This document shows, one piece after another, positions 9,207-19,001 of a stretch of 64,000 bases of DNA (the stretch's first letter is position 1; the number at the start of each line of letters is the position of its first letter). Origin of the DNA: Epithemia pelagica (lineage: Eukaryota > Bacillariophyta > Bacillariophyceae > Surirellales > Surirellaceae); the NCBI GenBank assembly GCA_946965045.2, contig OX337234.1:3472001-3536000 (forward strand). The letters run 5' to 3'. Below the pieces are notes generated by a model, which was not told the origin of the DNA, searched no databases, and saw only the letters and a program-made list of their open reading frames with translations. The translations under genes were made by a program, and so were the position numbers.

Positions 9207-12200
9207 ATGAGTGACGAGACTCCTACTCCTCCACCCGGTATCGATTACCGCCCCGACCCGCCGAAGATTGGCGGACTGGTCCGAAGCAAGAAGGACGAAT
9301 GGGTGGCCTGGACTGGAGGAAAACCCACGTACAAGTGGGATGGGTTAGAGGTAAAGGCGACAGAACCACTGCGAACGATGCAGATACGTACCCTGACAGA
9401 TAAGAAATACTACGATCGTATCTCCGGGCCTGACGAAAAGTACAGCAAGAAGACCGGTGATTCTAGCCGTCTCCAGGATGAAATCAAGCAGCACTTGATT
9501 AAACACGGCATGGATTCGATCGCATACCTCCCCAATCCTCATGATCCCAAAGACATGTTGTTCATTGTAATCGAGCACCCAAAATATACGATGAGCAAGG
9601 TGAAGGAATTGATGAAGACGCAGATTGTGAGTTATGACAAGTACGACAGAAACAACGACGTCAGTGCCCAGGACTACTTACTGGACTGTTTGGAAAAGTC
9701 CTTTAGGCACGAAGTTGAGGACCAGAGTCGGGAAGTGACGTGCTTCCCCGAGCTCTTCATGGTCCTTGTCACCATCGTGACACATGATTCCCCGCAGCAC
9801 TGGGAACAAGTGAAGCACGAGATGCGAGCTCTTGTGCCTCACAAGTACCCTGGCCACGATATTATGGCGTTGACTAAAGATTTTTTGGAAAAAGCGCGAC
9901 CGTTGATCGCAGCTGGACAGTACGACCACACTCTGACTGGGAACCTCCTAGCTAACATCCTCAAGACTGAATGGCCTGACACGCCTAAGTTCGACCTACT
10001 TACTCTGAACAAGCGTGTCAATGACGGTATTATCCATATTCGGTTTCTAGATCGCTCTATCGGAGACAGTCATATGAAGAAAGAGCGTCTTTTGTACACA
10101 GATGTTATCGAAGAGGCGAACAAGAAGTACCTAATCTGTGTCAAGGAAGGTGAATGGTCACCTAAACGAAGTTCTCCTGATTCTAAATCCGTCCCCTCGT
10201 CGTTCACCGCTAACAAGGCTACCGTTTCGAAGACTAAGAAGAAACGGCATTCTATTATGACTCAAGCTAGTCTTAATGCACTCATTCAGACACTTCGAAA
10301 CCCGCCGGGTTCCAATCCGACTCCAAGCAATGGACCAAACACCCAGCCTGGCTCCAATCACCGCGACAGGAAGGGAAAGCCGATTCACAAGCGTAACAAC
10401 ACTCGCGTTGATCGATCGCAGGCTCACCCTTGGAAGAAGATCCCTCCTGCTCCTGGTGCACCTGAGCAGCAGACGATCCAGGGTCAGCGGTGGTTCTGGT
10501 GTGGTGTTTGTACCCGTTGGAACACCTCTCACACCACGGCAAACCATATTGTTGGGTATAAAAAGTCTCCTGGCGACAAGGACAAAGCAAAACCTCGGAA
10601 TGCCACCCATGCGAAGAAACTTGAACTCGAAGTATCCGCTTGGCAGACCGAATTCGATCTCGACCAACTTGATCCTCCTGCCTTGCCCGTCGCTGCTTTA
10701 CCCGACTGTATGTCCCTTGCCTCTGTGGATTGTTGCGAAGCTCTGATGAATGATGATGATGATTGTTGCGATTCGGTTGATTGTTGCAAGGACACCGTCG
10801 ACCACTACGTCTTCTTCACCATTTGGGACATGTCACCATCCGATGACAGCTCGTCCATGGACTGCAGTTCCACCAACTCTGGAAACGACGATGATGACAC
10901 TGACCGGACACCGCCTATTCCGTTTGACGAATTGCGCCGCATCCTGTCACCCAACAACAATGAACCAACCGCCACCAATCACAACGATAGCGACCACAAG
11001 GATGATGACAATGAACCATGCACTTGCAACACAGAAACAAAAGAAAAGAAAACAAGCACAAATAATGAAACAGTCTCGATCTGTCGACCTCACAAGGACG
11101 ATGACAGCTCCACTGAAAGTGAAGACAACGAAGATGAGTATGCTGATATGCCACCACTTGTGGCACAAAAACTCACACCAGTTGTGGCAAACAAAGACTT
11201 ACCGAGTTCGGCAAGTAACAAGGAAGAAGAACAAGAAAAGAAAAAGGGAAAGTTGAGTGGATCGCATGCCAAGACACTGTACTTCGACAGGTGGGACGAC
11301 ATCGATATGTGGTACGGCAGTGACCACAGTCCCACAGACCAACGTACCTTCTCTAGCGTTGAAGCCAACGCAGCTGTGCACGACAAAAGCTTCGACAGCA
11401 CCAAGATCAAGCAGGAGGACGAACAGGATAGTGATGAGAATGCTGGTGGTTTGGACACAACCATGGATACACAAGAAGGATCGCTTATCAGCCATGACAA
11501 CAGCAGCGACCTTACCCACCTCAAGAACCTGCAAGAAGGACTCCTGGACGACTCGAAGCCGCCAGCTCTTCGGCGACCCGAGATCTCACCGGTGACGAAC
11601 CCGACGCCATTGCGCCATGACCAATTCCCGACTCCTGCCACTGAAGCTCTCGAGCAGTGGACTCGAGGTTTTGTACCTCGGCCACGTCCACGTGATCCAC
11701 GCATCTCCATCGAGCAAGAAGCCAACACAGCAAAAAGAGACGGAATGAGGTACGAAAGGGCGCAGTACACGGTGTACGCTCTTCGACATCAAGAACCAGA
11801 ACTTACCGTGGCTGTCGCCTACCAGCGAGTCAAGGACGAAGAATGGTTCGTGGGATGGTTCATTGATGGAACCAGAATCCCGAACCATCCGAATCCAGCT
11901 CCCGTCTGGCCCGAGATGAGTGTGCACTCAACTCCTCTTCCTTGCCTTCTTCGCTCTCGAATCATGGAGCACCGACCCATTGACCAGAAATATGATCAAT
12001 TTGTCTCGTTCTTGAATCAGAGTAACGCCACGCCTTCTCCCGTGAATATTTCCGATCCACCGCCCGTCGATCTACATTCAAGAAGCACAGCGTGTGAGAC
12101 CTTGGAGAACATGGCTGATGAATCTGTCTCATCCACCTCTTTCGTCGACAACAGTCAACTTGGTGCACTGTACGTACCAACAGATACCAGCGAAACCGAC

Positions 12201-15200
12201 GACGACTCTAGGACCAAAAAGCGCAGCGAAAATCCATTTGCAAAATACTATGCCTGTGCTGCCATGGTGGATCTCGACGACACCACAAACTTGCAAGGAG
12301 ACGATGCTGCAGAAAATGAAGCCGAACTGGCTCGCCATCCTGACACCATGGATGAACTGATCACAAGTGCGGCCGACCACTTATGGTTTTTGTATGCTGA
12401 GTATTCCCATGCAGCTGACCCGGGACTCAAAGATCTTTTGACTCTTCGGATTCAAAATACCCGTCGCATGATTCGCGACATGTGGTATTTTATTCTTGAG
12501 TGCGAACAAACACCAGGATCGCCCTACGAACATGCGGGATTGAGTCTCGTACATGATGTAGCCTATGAACTGACGAAATGTGGACCAATTTCACCACCGA
12601 GGTACAACTTGGATCGCCCCTGTCTTACGGTCACTCCCGATCGAGTCTCTTCTAATGACTCCATCTCTACTGTGACTGTTGACCAAGACAGGTCCTATCC
12701 TACAGATGACCACGCAAAGGTTTACATGGCTGCCTTTGACATGTCATACACCGAGTCAACCCGCCGTGATCGCCCTTACGTGACTCCGCCACGCGCTCCC
12801 GCGCCTGTCGACACTACTGTTGACTCAAGATCCCTGCGCCGTCACATGTTACGTGCTAGCTTCATCACGTTGGTTGTGGTGGTACCCAGTGTCCTCTATC
12901 TTCTGCCATCACCCCAACCCTCCACCTATGCAACTACAGTCTTCACAGACGGAATGGCCTCTCTCATGTCTAGCTTTGGCTACTACTGGATGGGAACCAA
13001 GACTTTATTTTATGGACTATGGGCTTTGCTCTGGAGCGTTTTGGCCCATCCATCATGCCAACCTGCCTTCCTTTCTTGGCTTTCCTGCTGGATTGTTGTT
13101 TTGATCTTGCTTCCCAAGACCATTTCACCCGTGACAGGCCATCCTTCTCCTTTGTTCAACTCCACATCGACACCTTCCATCCATCATTTCCGTGCCACTC
13201 TCCATCCGGTACCTCCGCCCTCTTCTACCTTATCATCTGGTGGATTGTGGAGTGTGGTGAGCAATGGACTGGCCTATGCAATGAGCCGCCGTTTCCCGCT
13301 CATTTACATCCGTTTGATTGTTGGGTCGTTTTGTAAGTTGTTGCATCTGGACTCTTTTGGGTCCACTCACGCTGCTCCTCCGTGTGCACCAGTCAGTACC
13401 CGTCCGAAAAGAGGGAAGAACACTGCATTCCCTTTGAATCACCCTCGTGTCAAGCGAAAGCCGTCGTTTCGATCCGTGACTTCTTCACCGGCACACAAAC
13501 GAGCACGTATGCGACAACGGATGCCGCGACCAATCCCTCTCCGTCGTCGCGCAACTCCGTACAACAACAACAACAACTCAGCACGTACCAGGTTTAATCC
13601 ACCCATGGGAACCCGCAGCTCTGTGATTCCCACGAATAGCTACCAACGCTTCCATTACAACAACCGAACCTCGTTCACGACGCCCAATCGTCGTAACAGA
13701 AACACCGATAACCACTCACCCACTCGAAGTGAAGCCTTGAGGAGCAACCGACAGTCATCAACCCCAAGACAAGTCTTTGGTTTGACTGCATACCTTGAGG
13801 AACTCCGCTCCCTCAACGCCTTTCAAGTCTTGGGGAACACACGCAACTACGACTCATGGAGGTACATCACTCCTGCTGGCTTGGAAGCGTGCCTTCAGGA
13901 TCCAATGGCCTTGAGGAGCGCAATGCCGAATGACGCGTCTTATCCCATCATCTGGGATAGTGGCGCCAGCATCTCCATCACCAACAACGAAAAAGACTTC
14001 GTGGGCAAGATCGAACCACTACCAAACTTCAAGGTGAAAGGCATCGCCAATCGCATGAAAGCGATTGGCCGCGGAGAGGTCTTGTGGAGCATCCTTGATT
14101 CTTCTGGAAACATCCGACAACTTCGAATTCCTGCTTTCCTGGTACCCAAGACAAGTGTCAGACTGTTATCGACACAGAGTTTGCTTCAGACGTATGACGG
14201 AGAAAAGATTGTGCAAGACGGTAAAACATTGGTACTCACCGGTTTACCTGAAGACACAACACGAACACAAGTCACTGTCGTTGTGAATCCGCAAAACAAT
14301 CTCCCAATGTCGTACGGTTACAACCATGAGGAAGTAACCAAGAGTTCGCATGCTCTCAACACAATCGTCAACGAAACATCAGAACAAAACAAGAATCTTA
14401 GTGAGACACAGAAGGAACTGGTACGTTGGCATCTTCGCCTTGGGCACCTATCGTTTCGTCGAATCCAGTTCATTATGAGAACTGGAATTCTCGCAAAAAC
14501 TGAGCAACAGCGTCGTTTGCACACAAAAGCAGCATCACTCACCGACTTACCTCTTTGTGCAGCGTGTCAATATGGAAAACAAAAGAGACGTCCATCACCT
14601 GGAACCTTGAGTTCCATTGTAAAAGACAGACGGGGAATAACAAAAGCCGGAAATCTTTACCCTGGTCAGTGTGTAAGCGTAGATCACTTTGTATGCTCCA
14701 CTAAAGGACGCTTATTTACATCCCGAGACAAGTCAAAATCTTCCGACCTGTACATGGGCGGCGCAATCTTTGTAGACCACGCTTCGGGGTACACCTGGAT
14801 TGGGTTCCAGAGTCATCTAAACACCCATGAGACCCTACGAGTAAAAGACTCATTCGAACTTTTCTGTAGAGATGTGGGAGTTGTGCCCCTACAGTACCTA
14901 ACTGACAATGGCTCTGCCTTTACATCGGCTAAATATACGGAGTCCCTACAAAATTTTGCACAAACTTATCGATTTGCGGGAGTTGGGGCACATCACCATG
15001 CCGGTATAGCCGAACGTGCAATACAAACCATTATGTCTATAGCAAGAACGATGATGCTACACGCGGCCATACAATGGCCCGAAATGGCTGATCCTTCTCT
15101 ATGGCCAATGGCAGTCGCACATGCAACTTTCTTAAGTAACCATGTCCCAAGCCTCGACACGGGCATAAGTCCCCATGACTTGTTTACACGAACAAGATGG

Positions 15201-17633
15201 GAGCAACGGAAATTCCATGACTTGCATGTGTGGGGTTGTCCCGTCTATGTATTGGACAAAGCCATGGCTGACGGTAAGAAGCTTCCACGATGGAAGCCCC
15301 GCTCCACGCGAGGAATTCTCATGGGCCTAAGTACCCGTCATGCTACAACTGTACCACTGGTACTCAACCCCAATACGGGATATATTACCCCTCAATTCCA
15401 CGTTGTCTTCGACGACTGGTTTAGTACAATTGCCACATCCGTTGAAGACCTTCCTGACCTTACCAGTCACGAATGGGACCGACTTTTTGGTGACTCACAC
15501 TACCAATACATTGAGGACGATGATGATCTAGACTATGAGTCTCCAGCTCCACATGATGTTCTACATCATTCCGACTTTGGCAACAAACAGACCACTGTAA
15601 CTCGATCTATTGAGACTCACGACCCCCCTTCCGTCCTCCCTAGTCATTCTAACTCTCCTGGTATCTACCCTCTTAATACTCCTGGCTCTGCTCCAGGCGA
15701 GAAACCGGTGCCGTTGTCAGAGGGAGTAACCCCTCTTTCTCCATCGACGCCCTTTTCTCAGAGGGAAACAGTCCGTACCACTCCTACCAAACTACCTACT
15801 ATCGCAGAGCAACCTTCTCCTATGACCCCTTCTTTGCCTGCACCCCCTTCTTTCGAGCCATCCACTCCTCAGAGGGAGCAACCACAATCGCCTCGCATCC
15901 CTACTCCAGCTCCCACACCTGGTCCAACTATGGTGTCTAGGCGTTCCGGACGAACTATTCGACCGCCCAAACGCTATGTACAAGACCTATGTAGTTTCCC
16001 AGCCTCTGTCCAGTCTAGTGACCTTCTCTCCATGATGAAAGCTTCCTTATCAGATCCTGACACCCTCAGTTATGATGAAGCTATGCGAGATAAGGATCTC
16101 ACCAAGTGGCAGGCTGCAGCTAGCAAAGAAATCCGAGAACTAGAAGAAAAAGGAACATGGGTAGAGGTGCAGCAGAGTGAAGCAACTACGAGAATTTTAC
16201 CCGGTACCTGGGTGTTTAAACGCAAAAGAACCCCTGACGGAGAAATTTCCAAGTTCAAAGCACGATATTGCGTTCGCGGTGACCTCCAGGAGTCAGAGCA
16301 AGAGAACTATTCCCCTGTAGTCAACTGGAGTACTATTCGCATTGTACTCACTCTCAGTCTGATTCTAGGATGGGAACTTGCATGCATTGACTTCAATAAT
16401 GCTTTCGTGCAAGCCACTTTGAATGAACCCGTATGGATCCATCTGCCTAGAGGATTTCGATCATCGTTAAAAGGAACTACATGCCTTAGGTTGGTCAAAA
16501 GCCTCTATGGATTGTCATCGGCACCTAGACTGTGGTATGACCACCTAATACAGGCCCTCAAGGAAGACGGATTCCAAATGAGTAAACACGACCAATGTTT
16601 ACTGTACAAGGAAAACATAATCATCTTTCTATGGGTAGACGACTGTGGAGTGTGCGCACCTACAATTACCTTAATTGACGAACTAGTTGAACGATTGAAG
16701 AAAAAGGGCTTATCACTGGAAAAAGAAGGAAATTTCACCAATTATTTGGGGATCAACTTTGTCCGAGATGAAAAGACCAATTCGATCACCATGACTCAAA
16801 AGGGACTTATCAACAAGGTAATTGACGCTACCAATATGCAGGACTGCAACCCGAATTGGACCCCTGCTACACAATTAGCATTGGGAAGCGATCCTGATGG
16901 GGAACCCATGAAAGAGAAATGGCAATACAGCTCTATCGTGGGAATGTTACTGTACCTTGCAACTAACACCCGACCAGATATAGCCTTCGCTGTGAGCCAA
17001 GTAGCACGATTCAACTCTAATCCGAAGAAATCACATGCGGCAGCAGTGAAAACTATAGTGCGCTATCTAGCACGCACCAAGGATAAAGGAACCATCTTTA
17101 CGCCAACTAACGATTTCAAGCTAGATTGCTATGTAGACGCCGATTTCGCAGGACTACATGGAAGGGAGCCTCAAGACAACCCAGTAAGTGCTAAGTCCAG
17201 GACTGGTTACATTCTTAGCTTTTGTGGGTGTCCTCTTATTTGGCGGTCGCAGCTACAATCATCAGTTGCACTAAGTACCCTCCAAGCCGAGTACCACGCT
17301 CTCTCCCAAGCCATGCGAAGTGTGATAGCTACAAGACGCGTGATAGAGGAACTTCTAGCAAACCTAGACCTGCCATTTGAGAAGCCGACCATCTTCTCTG
17401 AAGTATTTGAAGACAATACAGGTGCCTTCTATCTTGCAACTAAGCAAAGATTGACACCTAGGACAAAACACTTCAACACGTACTTACACTTCTTCTGGGA
17501 ACATGTAGGTGATCACCCAGGCGGAGTGAAGGTAAGCATGGTAGGAACCGAAGAACAAAGGGCAGATTATTTCACCAAGTGCCAAACTCGGGAACTCTTC
17601 GAAAAGTGCCGTAAGCTCAATCAAGGATGGTAA
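9207..17633 (+). CDS. copia-A Gag-Pol polyprotein
   Basis: 2808 residues from the ATG at 9207; the frame is open further upstream but without an ATG. Gag comes first. Near residue 428 there is a zinc-finger-like Cys-x2-Cys-x6-His-x4-His. About 1100 residues of acidic, Asp/Ser/Thr-rich sequence follow, containing three hydrophobic stretches (about 1210-1310) and then a very basic segment. The aspartic protease motif Trp-Asp-Ser-Gly-Ala-Ser is near 1582. Next are the integrase His/Cys zinc site (near 1741) and catalytic Asp1826, Asp1900 and Glu1936, the last two exactly 35 residues apart. Reverse transcriptase has Leu-Trp-Val-Asp-Asp near 2478 in place of Tyr-Val-Asp-Asp. RNase H ends the protein. 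No stop or frameshift interrupts it. The large gag-protease spacer is unusual for copia. Confidence 0.95.
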   Translation: MSDETPTPPPGIDYRPDPPKIGGLVRSKKDEWVAWTGGKPTYKWDGLEVKATEPLRTMQIRTLTDKKYYDRISGPDEKYSKKTGDSSRLQDEIKQHLIKHGMDSIAYLPNPHDPKDMLFIVIEHPKYTMSKVKELMKTQIVSYDKYDRNNDVSAQDYLLDCLEKSFRHEVEDQSREVTCFPELFMVLVTIVTHDSPQHWEQVKHEMRALVPHKYPGHDIMALTKDFLEKARPLIAAGQYDHTLTGNLLANILKTEWPDTPKFDLLTLNKRVNDGIIHIRFLDRSIGDSHMKKERLLYTDVIEEANKKYLICVKEGEWSPKRSSPDSKSVPSSFTANKATVSKTKKKRHSIMTQASLNALIQTLRNPPGSNPTPSNGPNTQPGSNHRDRKGKPIHKRNNTRVDRSQAHPWKKIPPAPGAPEQQTIQGQRWFWCGVCTRWNTSHTTANHIVGYKKSPGDKDKAKPRNATHAKKLELEVSAWQTEFDLDQLDPPALPVAALPDCMSLASVDCCEALMNDDDDCCDSVDCCKDTVDHYVFFTIWDMSPSDDSSSMDCSSTNSGNDDDDTDRTPPIPFDELRRILSPNNNEPTATNHNDSDHKDDDNEPCTCNTETKEKKTSTNNETVSICRPHKDDDSSTESEDNEDEYADMPPLVAQKLTPVVANKDLPSSASNKEEEQEKKKGKLSGSHAKTLYFDRWDDIDMWYGSDHSPTDQRTFSSVEANAAVHDKSFDSTKIKQEDEQDSDENAGGLDTTMDTQEGSLISHDNSSDLTHLKNLQEGLLDDSKPPALRRPEISPVTNPTPLRHDQFPTPATEALEQWTRGFVPRPRPRDPRISIEQEANTAKRDGMRYERAQYTVYALRHQEPELTVAVAYQRVKDEEWFVGWFIDGTRIPNHPNPAPVWPEMSVHSTPLPCLLRSRIMEHRPIDQKYDQFVSFLNQSNATPSPVNISDPPPVDLHSRSTACETLENMADESVSSTSFVDNSQLGALYVPTDTSETDDDSRTKKRSENPFAKYYACAAMVDLDDTTNLQGDDAAENEAELARHPDTMDELITSAADHLWFLYAEYSHAADPGLKDLLTLRIQNTRRMIRDMWYFILECEQTPGSPYEHAGLSLVHDVAYELTKCGPISPPRYNLDRPCLTVTPDRVSSNDSISTVTVDQDRSYPTDDHAKVYMAAFDMSYTESTRRDRPYVTPPRAPAPVDTTVDSRSLRRHMLRASFITLVVVVPSVLYLLPSPQPSTYATTVFTDGMASLMSSFGYYWMGTKTLFYGLWALLWSVLAHPSCQPAFLSWLSCWIVVLILLPKTISPVTGHPSPLFNSTSTPSIHHFRATLHPVPPPSSTLSSGGLWSVVSNGLAYAMSRRFPLIYIRLIVGSFCKLLHLDSFGSTHAAPPCAPVSTRPKRGKNTAFPLNHPRVKRKPSFRSVTSSPAHKRARMRQRMPRPIPLRRRATPYNNNNNSARTRFNPPMGTRSSVIPTNSYQRFHYNNRTSFTTPNRRNRNTDNHSPTRSEALRSNRQSSTPRQVFGLTAYLEELRSLNAFQVLGNTRNYDSWRYITPAGLEACLQDPMALRSAMPNDASYPIIWDSGASISITNNEKDFVGKIEPLPNFKVKGIANRMKAIGRGEVLWSILDSSGNIRQLRIPAFLVPKTSVRLLSTQSLLQTYDGEKIVQDGKTLVLTGLPEDTTRTQVTVVVNPQNNLPMSYGYNHEEVTKSSHALNTIVNETSEQNKNLSETQKELVRWHLRLGHLSFRRIQFIMRTGILAKTEQQRRLHTKAASLTDLPLCAACQYGKQKRRPSPGTLSSIVKDRRGITKAGNLYPGQCVSVDHFVCSTKGRLFTSRDKSKSSDLYMGGAIFVDHASGYTWIGFQSHLNTHETLRVKDSFELFCRDVGVVPLQYLTDNGSAFTSAKYTESLQNFAQTYRFAGVGAHHHAGIAERAIQTIMSIARTMMLHAAIQWPEMADPSLWPMAVAHATFLSNHVPSLDTGISPHDLFTRTRWEQRKFHDLHVWGCPVYVLDKAMADGKKLPRWKPRSTRGILMGLSTRHATTVPLVLNPNTGYITPQFHVVFDDWFSTIATSVEDLPDLTSHEWDRLFGDSHYQYIEDDDDLDYESPAPHDVLHHSDFGNKQTTVTRSIETHDPPSVLPSHSNSPGIYPLNTPGSAPGEKPVPLSEGVTPLSPSTPFSQRETVRTTPTKLPTIAEQPSPMTPSLPAPPSFEPSTPQREQPQSPRIPTPAPTPGPTMVSRRSGRTIRPPKRYVQDLCSFPASVQSSDLLSMMKASLSDPDTLSYDEAMRDKDLTKWQAAASKEIRELEEKGTWVEVQQSEATTRILPGTWVFKRKRTPDGEISKFKARYCVRGDLQESEQENYSPVVNWSTIRIVLTLSLILGWELACIDFNNAFVQATLNEPVWIHLPRGFRSSLKGTTCLRLVKSLYGLSSAPRLWYDHLIQALKEDGFQMSKHDQCLLYKENIIIFLWVDDCGVCAPTITLIDELVERLKKKGLSLEKEGNFTNYLGINFVRDEKTNSITMTQKGLINKVIDATNMQDCNPNWTPATQLALGSDPDGEPMKEKWQYSSIVGMLLYLATNTRPDIAFAVSQVARFNSNPKKSHAAAVKTIVRYLARTKDKGTIFTPTNDFKLDCYVDADFAGLHGREPQDNPVSAKSRTGYILSFCGCPLIWRSQLQSSVALSTLQAEYHALSQAMRSVIATRRVIEELLANLDLPFEKPTIFSEVFEDNTGAFYLATKQRLTPRTKHFNTYLHFFWEHVGDHPGGVKVSMVGTEEQRADYFTKCQTRELFEKCRKLNQGW

Positions 17634-17670
17634 ACTGAGTCTACGGCATGTCGTAATTCCCCAATCACTC

Positions 17671-17682
17671 CATGAGAGGGAG
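17671..17682 (+). other. Polypurine tract of copia-A
   Basis: A purine-rich run (GAGAGGGAG at 17674-17682) ends exactly at the first base of the 3' LTR, where plus-strand priming is expected. Confidence 0.75.
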
Positions 17683-18452
17683 AGTTAAAGTACGGCTAGC
17701 TATAGACCTAGAACTACCTTTCGAAGAACAACACCTAGACTCTATGAGAGTACACGTCTACCATGACATAGCTGTGCCATCTGTCCTGCAAGCTTTTGCG
17801 AACACGTGCGTGGACGGCTGACGAAGCTGTGCCCATGTATGTGACATGTCCGAGCCTGCGGCATAATGTTCCCTCTCTGAATAACCCTGGTGTTTTGTGA
17901 TACACATTTACATATGCCCACTACTATCTACGACAGGCAAAAGCCGGACGAGCTCCACTCGGAAGCAAAGTCCAGGCTATGTCTCACCTAAAACATACAC
18001 GTCTCCAACTTACAACAAGATTCACCAAAGGATCATGGATACTTGGTTCAAGCCAATAGTTCCGCCTCTATCCCTCACAGTTTGAGTATATGGAACAGGT
18101 TCTATGCACTAAGAGAACAGGTTCCATTAGTCCCTAAACGTAGAGCGTCTGTAGCGCCTTACCTAGAAGTCAAAGATGTTTCTTCACCGGGCCCAACGAT
18201 TCGGGAAAAGTAAACTCTTTATGACCGAAAGGAAGTAATGAAAGAGCAATCATGAGAAACAAACACTTTCGATAGAATAAAGCTCACTTCTTATAAAAAC
18301 CTGAAAGTTGTAAGCAACCTTTAGGAAGGAGTCAACCATACTAACCTAGTGCAAGGTGAGGGCCCCATCGTGTACCGAGTGAACTGGTTGACTACAGAAG
18401 TTCAGAGCACTAACCATCACGTCTTACGTTAGTTTTTCTACATACATCAAGT
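17683..18452 (+). repeat. 3' LTR of copia-A
   Basis: 770 bp with the same sequence and length as the 5' LTR. It is followed at once by the CTGGT target duplication. Confidence 0.95.
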
Positions 18453-19001
18453 CTGGTCACCAACATTGTTCGATTGTACGCCAAGCCTGACTATGCTGTT
18501 CAAGTTCATTCACATCGCGGAGATAATCATAGTATGGCACAAGAATTGATGGCGTTAGGTTTGTCCAAGAAACAGATACCCTTCGGCTATGGAGGAGAAT
18601 GGAAGTTTGATGACTTTGTCAAGTGGTGTCGACAACGCAAGTCCTGGGAGCAAACTATGTACAGGGATCAGCTCCTACTTCAGTTGAGGAGTCGACTTGT
18701 AACCCAAGAAACTGAGAATCTTTCCACCACGCAAAGCTTCGTCCATGGACACGACAGTGGAGAAGGAGAAGAAGAAAAAGTGAGGGAGGAGGAGCGAAAA
18801 AAGAATCGACGTCTGGCTGACATGGTTCACTCGCGACAGAAACGTGAACGCAAACAAAAAGAGTTTAAATGGCTTCAAGGGGAATCGCTGAAGTTACACG
18901 AGGAACACGATGCCTTGAACCGGGAACAAATGCGTTTGGAACAGTTGCTGAGGGAGGCCCAGGAAATCGAAGCATCCATGTCCCATCCTCGCCAGAAGTG
19001 A
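18453..19001 (+). pseudogene. CRAL-TRIO/bZIP family copy 2, 3' part
   Basis: This is the continuation of the gene begun at 7177; bases 18453-18457 are the duplicated target. After removing the element and one CTGGT, the frame joins without shift to the codons ending at 7955. It encodes the end of the CRAL-TRIO lobe, the Tyr-Gly-Gly-Glu-Trp motif, the Trp-Cys-Arg-Gln-Arg helix, a Glu/Lys-rich linker and the bZIP (His-Ser-Arg-Gln-Lys-Arg-Glu-Arg, then heptad leucines), ending at 19001. No promoter of its own is evident, though LTR-driven sense transcripts are possible. The combined protein would be about 440 residues. Confidence 0.87.

Larger units (their letters stand above)
7956..18452 (+). 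mobile_element. Complete Ty1/copia LTR retrotransposon (copia-A)
   Basis: A 10,497-bp element with two 770-bp LTRs (7956-8725 and 17683-18452). I saw no difference between the LTRs in the stretches compared, including an identical small open frame in each. It also has a tRNA-derived primer site at 8726-8737, one intact gag-pol frame, and a purine-rich tract (17674-17682) directly before the right LTR. The domain order protease, integrase, reverse transcriptase, RNase H defines copia. A 5-bp target duplication flanks it. Matching LTRs, a clean target duplication and an undamaged frame together indicate recent and possibly still active insertion. It sits sense-oriented inside family copy 2. Confidence 0.96.
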
